DNA of 61,213 bases from Merdimonas faecis (GTDB lineage Bacteria; Bacillota; Clostridia; Lachnospirales; Lachnospiraceae): NCBI RefSeq assembly GCF_001754075.1, contig NZ_MIEH01000012.1, forward strand, positions 1 through 61,213, written 5' to 3'. Position 1 is the first letter of the stretch. Each line of letters begins with the position of its first letter. A program made the translations under genes and the position numbers. Below, piece after piece: positions 7,253 to 16,495 of the stretch. The notes beneath the pieces were generated by a model, which ran no database searches, was not told the origin of the DNA, and was given only the letters and a program-made list of their open reading frames with translations.

Positions 7253-10200
7253 ATGGTTCACACAGATTTGAAATTTTTTACGAATGAGCCGGAAAGAGAC
7301 TTATACAGCCGCTTTGCTGCCATTTTAAAAAGCAATACACAATTCTTTGATGTTCTGGTTGGTTATTTCAGAGCCAGCGGCTTTTTCAAAATGTACGAAG
7401 CTCTGGAGCAAGTAGAAAAAATCAGAATATTAGTCGGTTTGAATGTCGATAGATATACGGTTAAAATCATTGACCGTATAAATGCTGAAACAATGTATGC
7501 TGCTATCTCAACTGCCGATGGCAAAGAGATTATCGCAGATGAAATTGAAAAAGAGTTTGAAACAGCAGCAAGCTCTGCACAGGTGGAAAAAGGTGTTCGT
7601 GTTTTTATGGATTGGCTTAAATCCGGAAAACTTGAGATGCGCATGTACACCGAAGCACCGATTCATGCAAAAGTTTATATTATGCGCAAAGATCAGGAGA
7701 AGGTTCCTGATACATTTGGAAGCGTAATTACTGGTTCAAGTAATTTTTCTGAAGCAGGTTTGGTAAATAACCTCGAGTTTAACGTGGAATTAAAGGATTA
7801 TGCAGATGTAAAGTTTGCGCTTGATAAGTTTGAAGAGCTTTGGGCACAAGGCATAGATATTCGTGACACCTATATCGAAGCAGTGGAAAAACATACATGG
7901 ATGAGAGATGATATCACCCCTTATCAGCTGTATTTGAAAACACTGTATGAGTTCTTTAAGGAAGAAATCAATGCAGATAAAGAAAATTTTGAAACATTGC
8001 TTCCAGAGGGATATATGCGCTTACAGTATCAGATTGATGCTGTAACACAGGCAAGGCAGAAGCTGGATGCGTATAATGGAGTCTTCATTTCGGACGTTGT
8101 AGGTCTTGGTAAAACCTATATCTGTGCTATGCTTGCAAACAGTTTCAACAGAAATGCGTACAAGTTGATTGTGTGTCCTCCGGTATTGGTAGATTACTGG
8201 AGAAGCGTTTTGCAGGAATTTGACGTTGCCCGTTGTGATGTGGAATCCCTTGGTAAGTTAGATAAGATTATTGCAAAAGGAACGGATAAGTATTCGTATG
8301 TGTTTGTTGACGAAGCGCATCGTTTCCGTAATAGTGGCACTGAAGCATTTACAGAATTACACCAGATTTGTCGTGATAAGAAAGTAATTCTGATTTCTGC
8401 AACACCAATCAACAACTATACCAGTGATGTGGAAAATCAGATTTATCTGTTCCAGGCAAAGCAGAGTGGCACAATCAACGGTATTAAAAACATCGAAGGA
8501 TTTTTCCGTGGTCTGAATGCGAAACTTGCGAAGAAGCCGAAAGGCTCAGCAGCATATATGGAGCAGCTTAGAGAAAATTCGGAAGTAATCCGTGACAAGC
8601 TGATTCGTGAGGTTATGATTCGTCGTACCAGAAGTGAAATTCAGCAGTATTATGCCGATGACCTTGCAAAACAGGGGTTGACTTTCCCGAAAGCAGGCAG
8701 TCCGGAGAAAATCATTTATTCCTTTGATGAGGAAACGGATGATGCGTTCTCCCAGACTATCAATATCATCAAGGATTTCAAATATGCCCGTTATACACCG
8801 CTGTTATACCTGAAAGATAAAAAGAAATATGCAACCATGCTTGCTGCACAGCGTAACATGGGCGGATTTATGAAAGGTATCCTTGTAAAACGTCTGGAAA
8901 GTAGCTTTTATGCTTTCCGTAAGACTTTGGAGCGTTTCATTGAATCTTATGAAAAGTTCATAGAAATGTCTAAGACCGGAAAAATCTATATCAGCAAGAA
9001 AGTAAATGTGTATGACCTTCTGGATGATGGCAACACACAGAAGCTGATGTATCTGATTGAACAGCAGGATGTCATGGAGTTTGAGACGAAGGAATTTTCT
9101 TCCCAGTTCTTCCGTGACTTACAGGCAGATTTGGCACAGCTGAAATCCATGCAGTTCATTTGGTCGTTGATTGGCAATGATCCAAAGCTGGATGAGTTTA
9201 AGCGGAATCTTACAGCGAATCCGTTAATTAAAGGTAAAAAGGCGATTGTCTTTACTGAATCTACGGAAACAGCACAGTATCTGTATGAAGAATTGAAGTC
9301 AATCTATGGTGAAAGAACTATCTATTTCAGCGGTCAGAGCAGTGCTGCACTGAAAGTTGAGATTGAAGATAGCTTCAATCCGAAATTTAAAAATAAAAAC
9401 AATGATAAATATGACCTTCTCATCACTACCGATGTGCTGGCAGAAGGTATCAACCTGCATCGTGCGAATGTCCTTGTGAACTATGACCTTCCTTGGAATC
9501 CTACCCGTATCATGCAGCGTGTCGGTCGTATCAACCGTGTTGGTACGGAGTTTGACCGCATTTATGTATTTAACTTCTTCCCGACTGCACAAAGTAAGAA
9601 GCAGATGCCATTGGAGGAACGAATTCTGGAAAAATTGCAGGCGTTCCACGACACCCTTGGCGAGGACTTTAAATATCTGTCTGATGATGAAGAAGTATCT
9701 TCCAAGAAACTGTTCTCGGATCTGACATCAGATCTGGATGGTGAGGAAGAAAGTACCAACCCTGAGTTGGCTTATTTGGCGATTATCCGTCAGATTCGTG
9801 ACAATGATCCAAAACTGTTTTCAATGATTAAGCGTTTACCGAAAAAGGCAAAGGCTGGTAAGTTTTCTGAAAAAGTATCAGAAGATTCTACAGTTACTTT
9901 TATCCGTCAGGGCGCATTAAAAACATTTTTTATCAGTTCTGAAGCTGAAACAAAGCAACTGTCCTTTATGCAGGCGATTGATTTGATTAAGGCAGAACCG
10001 GACGATGCAAAAGTCAGTGTTTCAAGCAAATTTTATGAACACTTCGACAGTAACAGCACCGCCTTTGACCAGATGCTTGTAGCAGAGGAAGAAGTGTCTA
10101 CGGAAAAAGTAATGGTTGCCGGAAATGATGCAAAAATTATTCGTTTGCTGAAAGCAATGAAAACAGAGCCACGTCTTACCGATGACCAAGAGCAGACGAT

Positions 10201-10426
10201 TGAGAAGCTGATTGCACTTTGGGAAAACGGTGAGATTCCGGCAAAGGTTTCTAAGGATGTCATGAAAAAGAGCAAAGTTGTTGGAGATGTTCTGGAACTT
10301 TACTATGAAATCCTGAAATTAGTGCCTCCAACATACTTCGAGGAACGCAAGAGCCAAAAAGCACAGGTAGACGGAGAAAAACAGATTATTCTTTCCTGCT
10401 ATCTGAAAACGGGAGGTACACGATAA
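7253..10426 (+). CDS. PLD-domain plus SNF2-type helicase of an R-M-like defence system
   Basis: The N-terminal phospholipase-D-like domain carries H138-x-K140 followed by GSSNFS about 20 residues later, a nuclease-like half-site. A superfamily 2 helicase follows, with VVGLGKT (about residue 286), DEAH (about 355), SATPINN (about 381) and a C-terminal RVGRINRVG motif VI (about 757). The protein is 1,057 residues long. It ends exactly where the methyltransferase gene begins (10427), so the two form an operon. Helicases of this kind accompany large adenine methyltransferases in DISARM, BREX-like and type I-like systems. Here it would be the translocating and cutting part, distinguishing unmodified phage DNA. 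Confidence 0.85.
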   Translation: MVHTDLKFFTNEPERDLYSRFAAILKSNTQFFDVLVGYFRASGFFKMYEALEQVEKIRILVGLNVDRYTVKIIDRINAETMYAAISTADGKEIIADEIEKEFETAASSAQVEKGVRVFMDWLKSGKLEMRMYTEAPIHAKVYIMRKDQEKVPDTFGSVITGSSNFSEAGLVNNLEFNVELKDYADVKFALDKFEELWAQGIDIRDTYIEAVEKHTWMRDDITPYQLYLKTLYEFFKEEINADKENFETLLPEGYMRLQYQIDAVTQARQKLDAYNGVFISDVVGLGKTYICAMLANSFNRNAYKLIVCPPVLVDYWRSVLQEFDVARCDVESLGKLDKIIAKGTDKYSYVFVDEAHRFRNSGTEAFTELHQICRDKKVILISATPINNYTSDVENQIYLFQAKQSGTINGIKNIEGFFRGLNAKLAKKPKGSAAYMEQLRENSEVIRDKLIREVMIRRTRSEIQQYYADDLAKQGLTFPKAGSPEKIIYSFDEETDDAFSQTINIIKDFKYARYTPLLYLKDKKKYATMLAAQRNMGGFMKGILVKRLESSFYAFRKTLERFIESYEKFIEMSKTGKIYISKKVNVYDLLDDGNTQKLMYLIEQQDVMEFETKEFSSQFFRDLQADLAQLKSMQFIWSLIGNDPKLDEFKRNLTANPLIKGKKAIVFTESTETAQYLYEELKSIYGERTIYFSGQSSAALKVEIEDSFNPKFKNKNNDKYDLLITTDVLAEGINLHRANVLVNYDLPWNPTRIMQRVGRINRVGTEFDRIYVFNFFPTAQSKKQMPLEERILEKLQAFHDTLGEDFKYLSDDEEVSSKKLFSDLTSDLDGEEESTNPELAYLAIIRQIRDNDPKLFSMIKRLPKKAKAGKFSEKVSEDSTVTFIRQGALKTFFISSEAETKQLSFMQAIDLIKAEPDDAKVSVSSKFYEHFDSNSTAFDQMLVAEEEVSTEKVMVAGNDAKIIRLLKAMKTEPRLTDDQEQTIEKLIALWENGEIPAKVSKDVMKKSKVVGDVLELYYEILKLVPPTYFEERKSQKAQVDGEKQIILSCYLKTGGTR

Positions 10427-13400
10427 ATGAATGCCGTTGTTAAAAAGATAGAAGCAATACTGAAAAGTCCCTATGGTACAAAGAATTATGTTGATTTGAT
10501 TCGAGAAATTTTCCCGAAGGTCAGCATGGTGTCACCGGACAGGTTCAGAAAAGAATTTACTAATTTTTCATCCCATATTGAAGGTTCCGTTCATGTGGGA
10601 AATTATAAAACGCCAGACAAAAAGAATATCATCATTATGGCAGTGCAGCTGAAGAATGCAGGATATGTTGAAAATTCCAGAAGCACTCAGCGTAGCTATG
10701 CCAAAAAGCTGATTGAAAACGCCAATGCAGATGCTGCGTTTATTGCTTTCTATACAGAAGGCGAGCCAAAATGGAGATTGTCTTTTGTTCGTCTCGATTA
10801 TGAAATGAAGATCGAAAACGGACGTTTGAAAACCACGGAAAACCTGACTCCGGCAAAGAGATATTCCTATCTGGTAGGTGAAAATGAACCATGCCATACA
10901 GCAATCAGTCGATTTGAAAGATTTATCATTGATAGTATGGCAGATCCGGAACATCCTACACTGGATGATCTGGAAAATGCGTTCAGTGTTGAAAAGGTTA
11001 CAGATGAGTTTTTCAAGCTGTATTGTGAAAAATTCCATCAGCTGCGTGAAAAGCTGGAAGAAAACGAAGATTTCCGTATTGAAGCACAACAGCATAATTT
11101 CACCTCTGCGCAGTTTGCTAAGAAGCTGATGGGTCAGATTGTATTCTTGTATTTCTTACAGAAAAAAGGTTGGCTGGGAGTAGGCGCATGGCCTAACACT
11201 TTGACCGAAAAAGAATACAAGAACGCTTATTATGCCCGTGGAGCAAAATCCAGAGAATTGATTCCGATTGTATATCGTCCTGTAGGTGATGGTACATATC
11301 GTATTTCTGGTACTGGATTAAACAGCATAAGTGATGAGGATGAAGCAGTCCTTGCCATGTGTGTGAAAGGAAAGCCTTGGGGCAGTGGTCCACACAATTT
11401 CATGCGTAGGCTCTTTGAAATTGCAGAAAAGAAGAACCAGAATTTCTTTGATGAATTACTGGAGCCGTTGTTCTACGATGCGTTGAATGTAAACCGTGGA
11501 GAACAGGGGTATTGCCCTGCTCTGCATTGCAGAATCCCATTCCTGTCCGGTGGTCTGTTTGAGCCGATTGACGGATATGATTGGGAACACAATAATTTTA
11601 ATATTCCAAACGATGTATTTTCCAATGCTGCGACCAAAGGTCGTGAAGCAGATGGTATTCTGGATATTTTCGATAGATACAACTTTACCATGAGCGAAGA
11701 TGAGCCGATGGAACGAGAAGTGGCTATCGACCCTGAAATGCTGGGTAAGGTATTTGAAAATCTGCTGGAAGTCAACGATAGAAAGTCCAAAGGTGCTTTC
11801 TACACACCTCGTGAAATTGTGCATTATATGTGTCAGGAAAGTTTAATCAATTATCTGACCAATACATTGCAGATTGAAGAAGAAGCAATCCGTGAATTTA
11901 TTCTGTACGGTGACTTTATGAAAGATGAAGACACCGTAAAAGAAAAACGTCAGGGAAATGGCGGTATGTATATCTCCGAAAGCCTGTTCAAGCTGGATGC
12001 AGACGGAAATGTTGTTGTAGACAGATTGAAAGATGTTGATGAAGCATTGAAGAATGTCCGTGTTGCAGATCCGGCGGTAGGTTCCGGTGCGTTCCCTCTC
12101 GGTATGCTGAATGAGATTGTCCGTGCAAGACAGAACATCTCCGCTTACATGGCAATCACAATGAATGCATACGATACCAGATTAATGTATCAGATGGAAC
12201 GTTCACCGCACAATCTGAAATATGAAACCATTAAGAACTGTATTTTCGCAGCTGATATTGAGCCGTCAGCAGTAGATATTGCACAGCTTCGTTTGTGGTT
12301 GTCACTGGTAATTGATGATGAAATCAATCCGAATGCACAGAGTGCGCTGGATGGTCATAAAAATCCACTTCCACTTCCGAACTTGGAAAGCAATATTCTT
12401 TGTGGTAACAGCTTGATTGATGAGTTCGAGGAAACCAGACTGGTTAAGGAAAGTGAATTGTTTGGTGATAGCACTTATCAGTTGGATATGAACCATTCCC
12501 GTTTTGAATCCATTGTCAGTGCATTGATTGATAAACAGAATGAGTTGTTTCATTGCGATAACACGGAAAAGAAAAAACAGTTGAAAGATGAAATTGAATC
12601 TCTGCGTGATATGGTTATCATGTCACAGTTGGAGGGATGTGCTCCGGACAAAATTCAGAGGTATAATGAGAGCAAACGCATGGCATCTAAGCCGTATGTT
12701 CTTTGGCAGTTGGATTTTGCAAGGGTGTTCCGTGAAAAAGGTGGTTTTGATATTGTAATTGGTAATCCGCCTTATATCGGAGAAAGTGGACACAAAGAAA
12801 TTTTTAGAGAAGTAGCGGAAACAAACTTTGGGAAAAGAACATATCAGGGTAAGATGGACTTTTTCTATTTCTTTTTTCATAAGGGTATCGACGTTCTTCA
12901 TGGTAAAGGCGATTTGGCATTTATAACTACTAATTATTATCCTACAGCAACGGGTGCCAAAACGTTAAGAAAAGATTTTGCAGATAGGACATATATTCGA
13001 CAGCTTATAAATTTCAATGAGGTAAGGGTGTTTGAATCCGCATTGGGACAGCACAACATGATTACTATTCTTACTCGCAATAAGCAGAACGATATTATGT
13101 GTAAAAGCACCATTTGTTCAGAATCAGTTCCCGCAGATGCAAATAAAATTAATCAGATTCTTTTTGCAAAAGATGATAAATCTGCAACAGTATATGTTGC
13201 ACAAGACAACTTATATGACGGAAAAGATTTTTATATCAGACAGCAAGGTGTCTCATCTGAAAGTAAAGATTCTATTGGTAGTGTTTTAGATAAGATGGCG
13301 GCACAAAAACTTCGCATTGGTCATATTGCAGAGGTTAATCAGGGAGTTGTAAGCGGGTGTGATACTGTTGCAACAAGAAATATGAAGTATATTCCAAGTG

Positions 13401-14143
13401 GCTCTGGGAAAGTAAAAAATGATGGAATCTATGTTTTCGACCTTACAAATGCCAGAGATGTTGATATGGTAGAGAGTTTTAACGAAGGCAAAGAACTACT
13501 TAGAGATTTCTACAAAAATTCAGATATAACTAAATATTGGTGTAGCTTGAGTGCAACAAAAAAGTTATTATATTATCCGGATGCACTTGAGGAAAAGAAA
13601 TATCCAGATATTTTGAAACACTTAAATGACTTTAGGGAATTATTGGAACATCGATTAGAAGCATACAATGAGCATTACCATTGGACAGCACTTCATAGAG
13701 CAAGAAAAGAATCAATATTTATTGGTGAAAAAATAGTTGTACCTTATCGTACAAGAACTAATGCATTTGCTTATAACAATGTAGAATGGTTTTGCCGTTC
13801 GGATGCGTATGTTATTACTCCGAAGACAAAAGATGTTGATTTATTCTATCTATTGGGATTACTAAATTCCAAACTTAATTTTGTATGGCTTTATAATCGT
13901 GGAAAGCGTAAAGGTGAAGTGTTAGAATTATTCCAAGTACCTTTGTCAGAAATTCCTGTGATAGAACTACCAGAAGAAGAACGAGGAAGAGTTTCTGAAC
14001 TTGCAAAGAAAATTACATATGTTAAGAGAGATGAACCGAATGCCGATACAAGTATGATGGAATCAGAAATTGATCATATTCTTTATGCAGCATATAAGTT
14101 ATCTCCGACAGAAATTGATTTGGTAGAAAATCAAGCACAATAA
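10427..14143 (+). CDS. Eco57I/PglX-like N6-adenine DNA methyltransferase
   Basis: This 1,238-residue protein has the SAM-binding motif DPAVGSGAF (D548 region) and the catalytic motif IV NPPY (N780 region), as in gamma-class adenine methyltransferases of the Eco57I and PglX families. The roughly 400 residues before the catalytic core have no clear motif; a short MAVQLK stretch near residue 70 is reminiscent of a nuclease strand but is not enough to claim one. The C-terminal third (about 950-1238) resembles target-recognition and specificity regions. The ATG directly abuts the helicase stop. The pair looks like a self-contained modification-dependent defence module; full BREX or DISARM partners are not present here. 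Confidence 0.85.
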   Translation: MNAVVKKIEAILKSPYGTKNYVDLIREIFPKVSMVSPDRFRKEFTNFSSHIEGSVHVGNYKTPDKKNIIIMAVQLKNAGYVENSRSTQRSYAKKLIENANADAAFIAFYTEGEPKWRLSFVRLDYEMKIENGRLKTTENLTPAKRYSYLVGENEPCHTAISRFERFIIDSMADPEHPTLDDLENAFSVEKVTDEFFKLYCEKFHQLREKLEENEDFRIEAQQHNFTSAQFAKKLMGQIVFLYFLQKKGWLGVGAWPNTLTEKEYKNAYYARGAKSRELIPIVYRPVGDGTYRISGTGLNSISDEDEAVLAMCVKGKPWGSGPHNFMRRLFEIAEKKNQNFFDELLEPLFYDALNVNRGEQGYCPALHCRIPFLSGGLFEPIDGYDWEHNNFNIPNDVFSNAATKGREADGILDIFDRYNFTMSEDEPMEREVAIDPEMLGKVFENLLEVNDRKSKGAFYTPREIVHYMCQESLINYLTNTLQIEEEAIREFILYGDFMKDEDTVKEKRQGNGGMYISESLFKLDADGNVVVDRLKDVDEALKNVRVADPAVGSGAFPLGMLNEIVRARQNISAYMAITMNAYDTRLMYQMERSPHNLKYETIKNCIFAADIEPSAVDIAQLRLWLSLVIDDEINPNAQSALDGHKNPLPLPNLESNILCGNSLIDEFEETRLVKESELFGDSTYQLDMNHSRFESIVSALIDKQNELFHCDNTEKKKQLKDEIESLRDMVIMSQLEGCAPDKIQRYNESKRMASKPYVLWQLDFARVFREKGGFDIVIGNPPYIGESGHKEIFREVAETNFGKRTYQGKMDFFYFFFHKGIDVLHGKGDLAFITTNYYPTATGAKTLRKDFADRTYIRQLINFNEVRVFESALGQHNMITILTRNKQNDIMCKSTICSESVPADANKINQILFAKDDKSATVYVAQDNLYDGKDFYIRQQGVSSESKDSIGSVLDKMAAQKLRIGHIAEVNQGVVSGCDTVATRNMKYIPSGSGKVKNDGIYVFDLTNARDVDMVESFNEGKELLRDFYKNSDITKYWCSLSATKKLLYYPDALEEKKYPDILKHLNDFRELLEHRLEAYNEHYHWTALHRARKESIFIGEKIVVPYRTRTNAFAYNNVEWFCRSDAYVITPKTKDVDLFYLLGLLNSKLNFVWLYNRGKRKGEVLELFQVPLSEIPVIELPEEERGRVSELAKKITYVKRDEPNADTSMMESEIDHILYAAYKLSPTEIDLVENQAQ

Positions 14144-14155
14144 ATGACCAAGGCA

Positions 14156-14192
14156 AAGGCGATCAACCGTAAAAAGTTGGTCGCTTTTGTTT
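14156..14192 (+). terminator. Terminator of the helicase-methyltransferase operon
   Basis: GCGATCAAC (14159-14167) pairs with GTTGGTCGC (14176-14184), allowing one G-U pair, and TTTTGTTTT follows. Confidence 0.8.
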
Positions 14193-14208
14193 TGCTCATT
14201 TGCAAAGA

Positions 14209-14553
14209 TAAATTGCCATGGCAATTTACAAATCGAGTATGCAGGTACCGGCATACGAGAACAGGCGGTGATGTTTCACAATATATGTGAATGTTCATCG
14301 CCTGAAACTTTCTCAGAAGGCTCCGGTGGAGCATTCTGAGAAAACGGAGAAGCGGTGAGAACCAACTGGCCAATGGTTTGAAACAGGTTCTCCGGCAGGA
14401 GTACAGAGGGTGCAACCCTTTGTGCATGGGTACAGGGAATGCAATATCCCTGTGCGGGTCAAGGGCGGCAGCCTTGCCCAGTCAGTGGCGTTTCGCCACT
14501 TAGTACTGGGTATTACCTGCGCATAAATGAAGCAGGACAGCAGCAAAGCTGCT
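14209..14553. other. Hairpin array, candidate origin of transfer (oriT)
   Basis: These roughly 350 bases carry no gene but a dense series of perfect hairpins. There is a 20-bp palindrome (14209-14228), GTATGC/GCATAC (14237-14256), and a two-tier stem TTCTCAGAA/TTCTGAGAA enclosing GCTCC/GGAGC (14310-14342). Further stems are ACAGGGA/TCCCTGT (14432-14453), AGTGGCG/CGCCACT (14484-14500) and GCAGC/GCTGC (14540-14552). The tract sits immediately upstream of the MOBV relaxase gene, where MOBV elements usually have oriT. The nick site cannot be assigned by eye. Confidence 0.5.
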
Positions 14554-14597
14554 TCGATTTCCTTGGCAACACTTAAAAAGAAATGGAGGAAAAGCCT

Positions 14598-15818
14598 TTG
14601 AGGTTGACACGACACAATGGTCGTTCCGGTAAAAATGGCACTTACAATCCAAAGCATAATGACCGTAGGTTTGATTTGGAAAACAGTGAACACATTGATG
14701 CGGAGCGAGCCAAAAGAAATATTTATTGGGACTGTTATCGTGGGATTACAACTTCCGATAACCGTAATGCAGATGCCGAACAGGATTTTTCTTTTGAAAA
14801 AGTTGAGCAGATGTATTACAACGCCAAGTATGGCGATTTCGTTTTCTTTCAGAATGAGAGAAATATAAAAAACAGACATCCGGAGAGAAACAGAACCGTG
14901 GAGGACTTGCTGAAAAATAAAAAGACCTGTCCAGAAGAAACCATTTACCAGATCGGCACGATAGAAGAATCTGCACCGCCGGAAATTCTGTTGCAGATTG
15001 CAAATGATTTTTTCGGAGAAATGGAGAGTCGGTTCGGTACTCACGTTCACATTCTGAACTGGGCTTTGCATCTGGATGAAGGTACACCTCACATTCAGGA
15101 ACGCCATGTATTTGATTGTAAAAATCAATATGGCGAGCTTTGTCCCCAACAGGAAAAGGCATTAGAGGAATTGGGAATACCACTTCCTGATCCAACAAAG
15201 CCGAAAGGCAGGCACAACAATCGTAAGCAGACGTTCGATGCAATATGCAGGGAATTATTGTTTGAAATTTGTGAGCGTTATGGTTTGCAGCTGGAGCGTG
15301 AGCCAATCTATGGTGGGAAATCATATCTGGAGAAGAATGATTTTATCATTGAGAAGCAGAAACAAGTCATGGCAGAAAAAGAACAGGCACTTTCGGAAAT
15401 TACAATGAAGCTGGAGGATGCAGAGTCTCTGGTGGAGGAAATTGCAGATACCGCTTATGAAAAAGCTTGTGAGGTGATTGCGGAAACTGTTTTTGCAGAA
15501 ACTCAGAAGCAGGATTTGGAGATTGTAGCAAATTATCAGAAGTGGATCACAGAAGAAAGCAATGTTCCGTCTGATAAAAAATCTGCTATCAGTAAATCTC
15601 TGGATGCTTTGCAAAGCAAAATGAAGAAAACGGCGGACAAGCTTTTGAACAAAGTTTTGACCGCATTGAAGCTGCCAACGGTCAAAGAAAAGAATAAGGC
15701 TGTGGTAAAGGAAAAAGCAAAAGAATCGCTGCTTGCAAAATTGCAGCGTAATAAAGAACTTGTGAAAAAGGATGGTGATTCGGATAAGAAAATCAAGCAA
15801 AAGAATATGGAACGATAA
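14598..15818 (+). CDS. MOBV-type relaxase / mobilization protein
   Basis: The protein of about 406 residues carries the MOBV histidine motif as HLDEGTPHIQERH (from about residue 158), which matches HxDExxPHxH of Mob/Pre relaxases with small changes. The N-terminus MRLTRHNGRSGKNG and a long charged coiled-coil C-terminal part also fit. The enzyme would nick oriT and lead the DNA strand during mobilization. I prefer the TTG start at 14598, 8 nt after GGAGG; the in-frame ATG at 14583 overlaps that ribosome site. Automated annotation sometimes gives this family unrelated repeat-protein names. The hairpin array upstream is the likely target. Confidence 0.75.
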   Translation: MRLTRHNGRSGKNGTYNPKHNDRRFDLENSEHIDAERAKRNIYWDCYRGITTSDNRNADAEQDFSFEKVEQMYYNAKYGDFVFFQNERNIKNRHPERNRTVEDLLKNKKTCPEETIYQIGTIEESAPPEILLQIANDFFGEMESRFGTHVHILNWALHLDEGTPHIQERHVFDCKNQYGELCPQQEKALEELGIPLPDPTKPKGRHNNRKQTFDAICRELLFEICERYGLQLEREPIYGGKSYLEKNDFIIEKQKQVMAEKEQALSEITMKLEDAESLVEEIADTAYEKACEVIAETVFAETQKQDLEIVANYQKWITEESNVPSDKKSAISKSLDALQSKMKKTADKLLNKVLTALKLPTVKEKNKAVVKEKAKESLLAKLQRNKELVKKDGDSDKKIKQKNMER

Positions 15819-15821
15819 CAG

Positions 15822-15866
15822 GCACTTGTCATTTTTATTGGAAATGTCAGGTGCTTTTTCTATGGG
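15822..15866 (+). terminator. Terminator after the relaxase gene
   Basis: Sequence around GCACTTGTCATTT pairs with AAATGTCAGGTGC (ending near 15855) with one mismatch and one wobble, and TTTTTC follows. Confidence 0.6.
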
Positions 15867-15877
15867 AGGGCTGTGCT

Positions 15878-16495
15878 ATGAATGTATTTGATACAGTCAA
15901 GCAGTCTGTCACTGCAAGACAGGCTGCGGAAATGTATGGATTAAAGATACGTAGAAACAACATGGTATCCTGCCCTTTCCACAATGACAGAACTCCGAGC
16001 ATGAAAGTGGACAATCGCTTTCATTGTTTTGGGTGCGGAGCTGATGGCGATGTGATTGATTTTGTATCGAGGATTTTCGGTATCAGCAGCCTGGAAGCGG
16101 CACAAAAGATAGCTTCAGACTTTGGAATATCTTATGATGTGAAGTCTGCGGTAACAAAACCGAAGAAAATAATCTGTAGAAAAACGGATGCACAGATTTA
16201 CGCAGAAGCTGAACAGAGGTGCTTTCGAGTTCTGTCAGACTATTATCATCTTTTGAAAAAATGGGAGATTGATTATGCTCCCAACATAGATGATGAAACA
16301 TGCCATCCGTTGTTTGTGGAAGCCTTGCAGAGAAAAACACATCTGGAATATCTCTTGGATATTCTGGTGTTTGGAGAAATAGAGGAAAAAGCATTGCTTG
16401 TGATGGAATACGGGAAGGAGGTGGCATCGCTTGAAGAACGAATTTCAGAATTTACCTGCCCAGACGCAGAAGATGGCACTGGAGGCAGTCAGTGA
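15878..16495 (+). CDS. CHC2 zinc-finger protein, primase-like
   Basis: This 205-residue protein has a DnaG-type CHC2 zinc finger (residues about 28-60): SCPFHNDRTPS followed by FHCFGCGADGD. It lacks the TOPRIM catalytic domain of full primases. The C-terminal half is helical and unrecognised. The start at 15878 follows GGGAGGG. Such short CHC2 proteins pair with VapE-like helicases in mobile elements to start replication, and the next gene is one of these. The two reading frames overlap by 65 nt. Confidence 0.8.
   Translation: MNVFDTVKQSVTARQAAEMYGLKIRRNNMVSCPFHNDRTPSMKVDNRFHCFGCGADGDVIDFVSRIFGISSLEAAQKIASDFGISYDVKSAVTKPKKIICRKTDAQIYAEAEQRCFRVLSDYYHLLKKWEIDYAPNIDDETCHPLFVEALQRKTHLEYLLDILVFGEIEEKALLVMEYGKEVASLEERISEFTCPDAEDGTGGSQ

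Noticed and set aside
7253-14143. Full BREX or DISARM system
   Set aside because: The pglZ, brxC, drmA or drmB partners are not present in the window.
14209-14553. CRISPR array
   Set aside because: The hairpins differ in sequence and there are no regular repeats and spacers; no CRISPR array is seen anywhere in the window.
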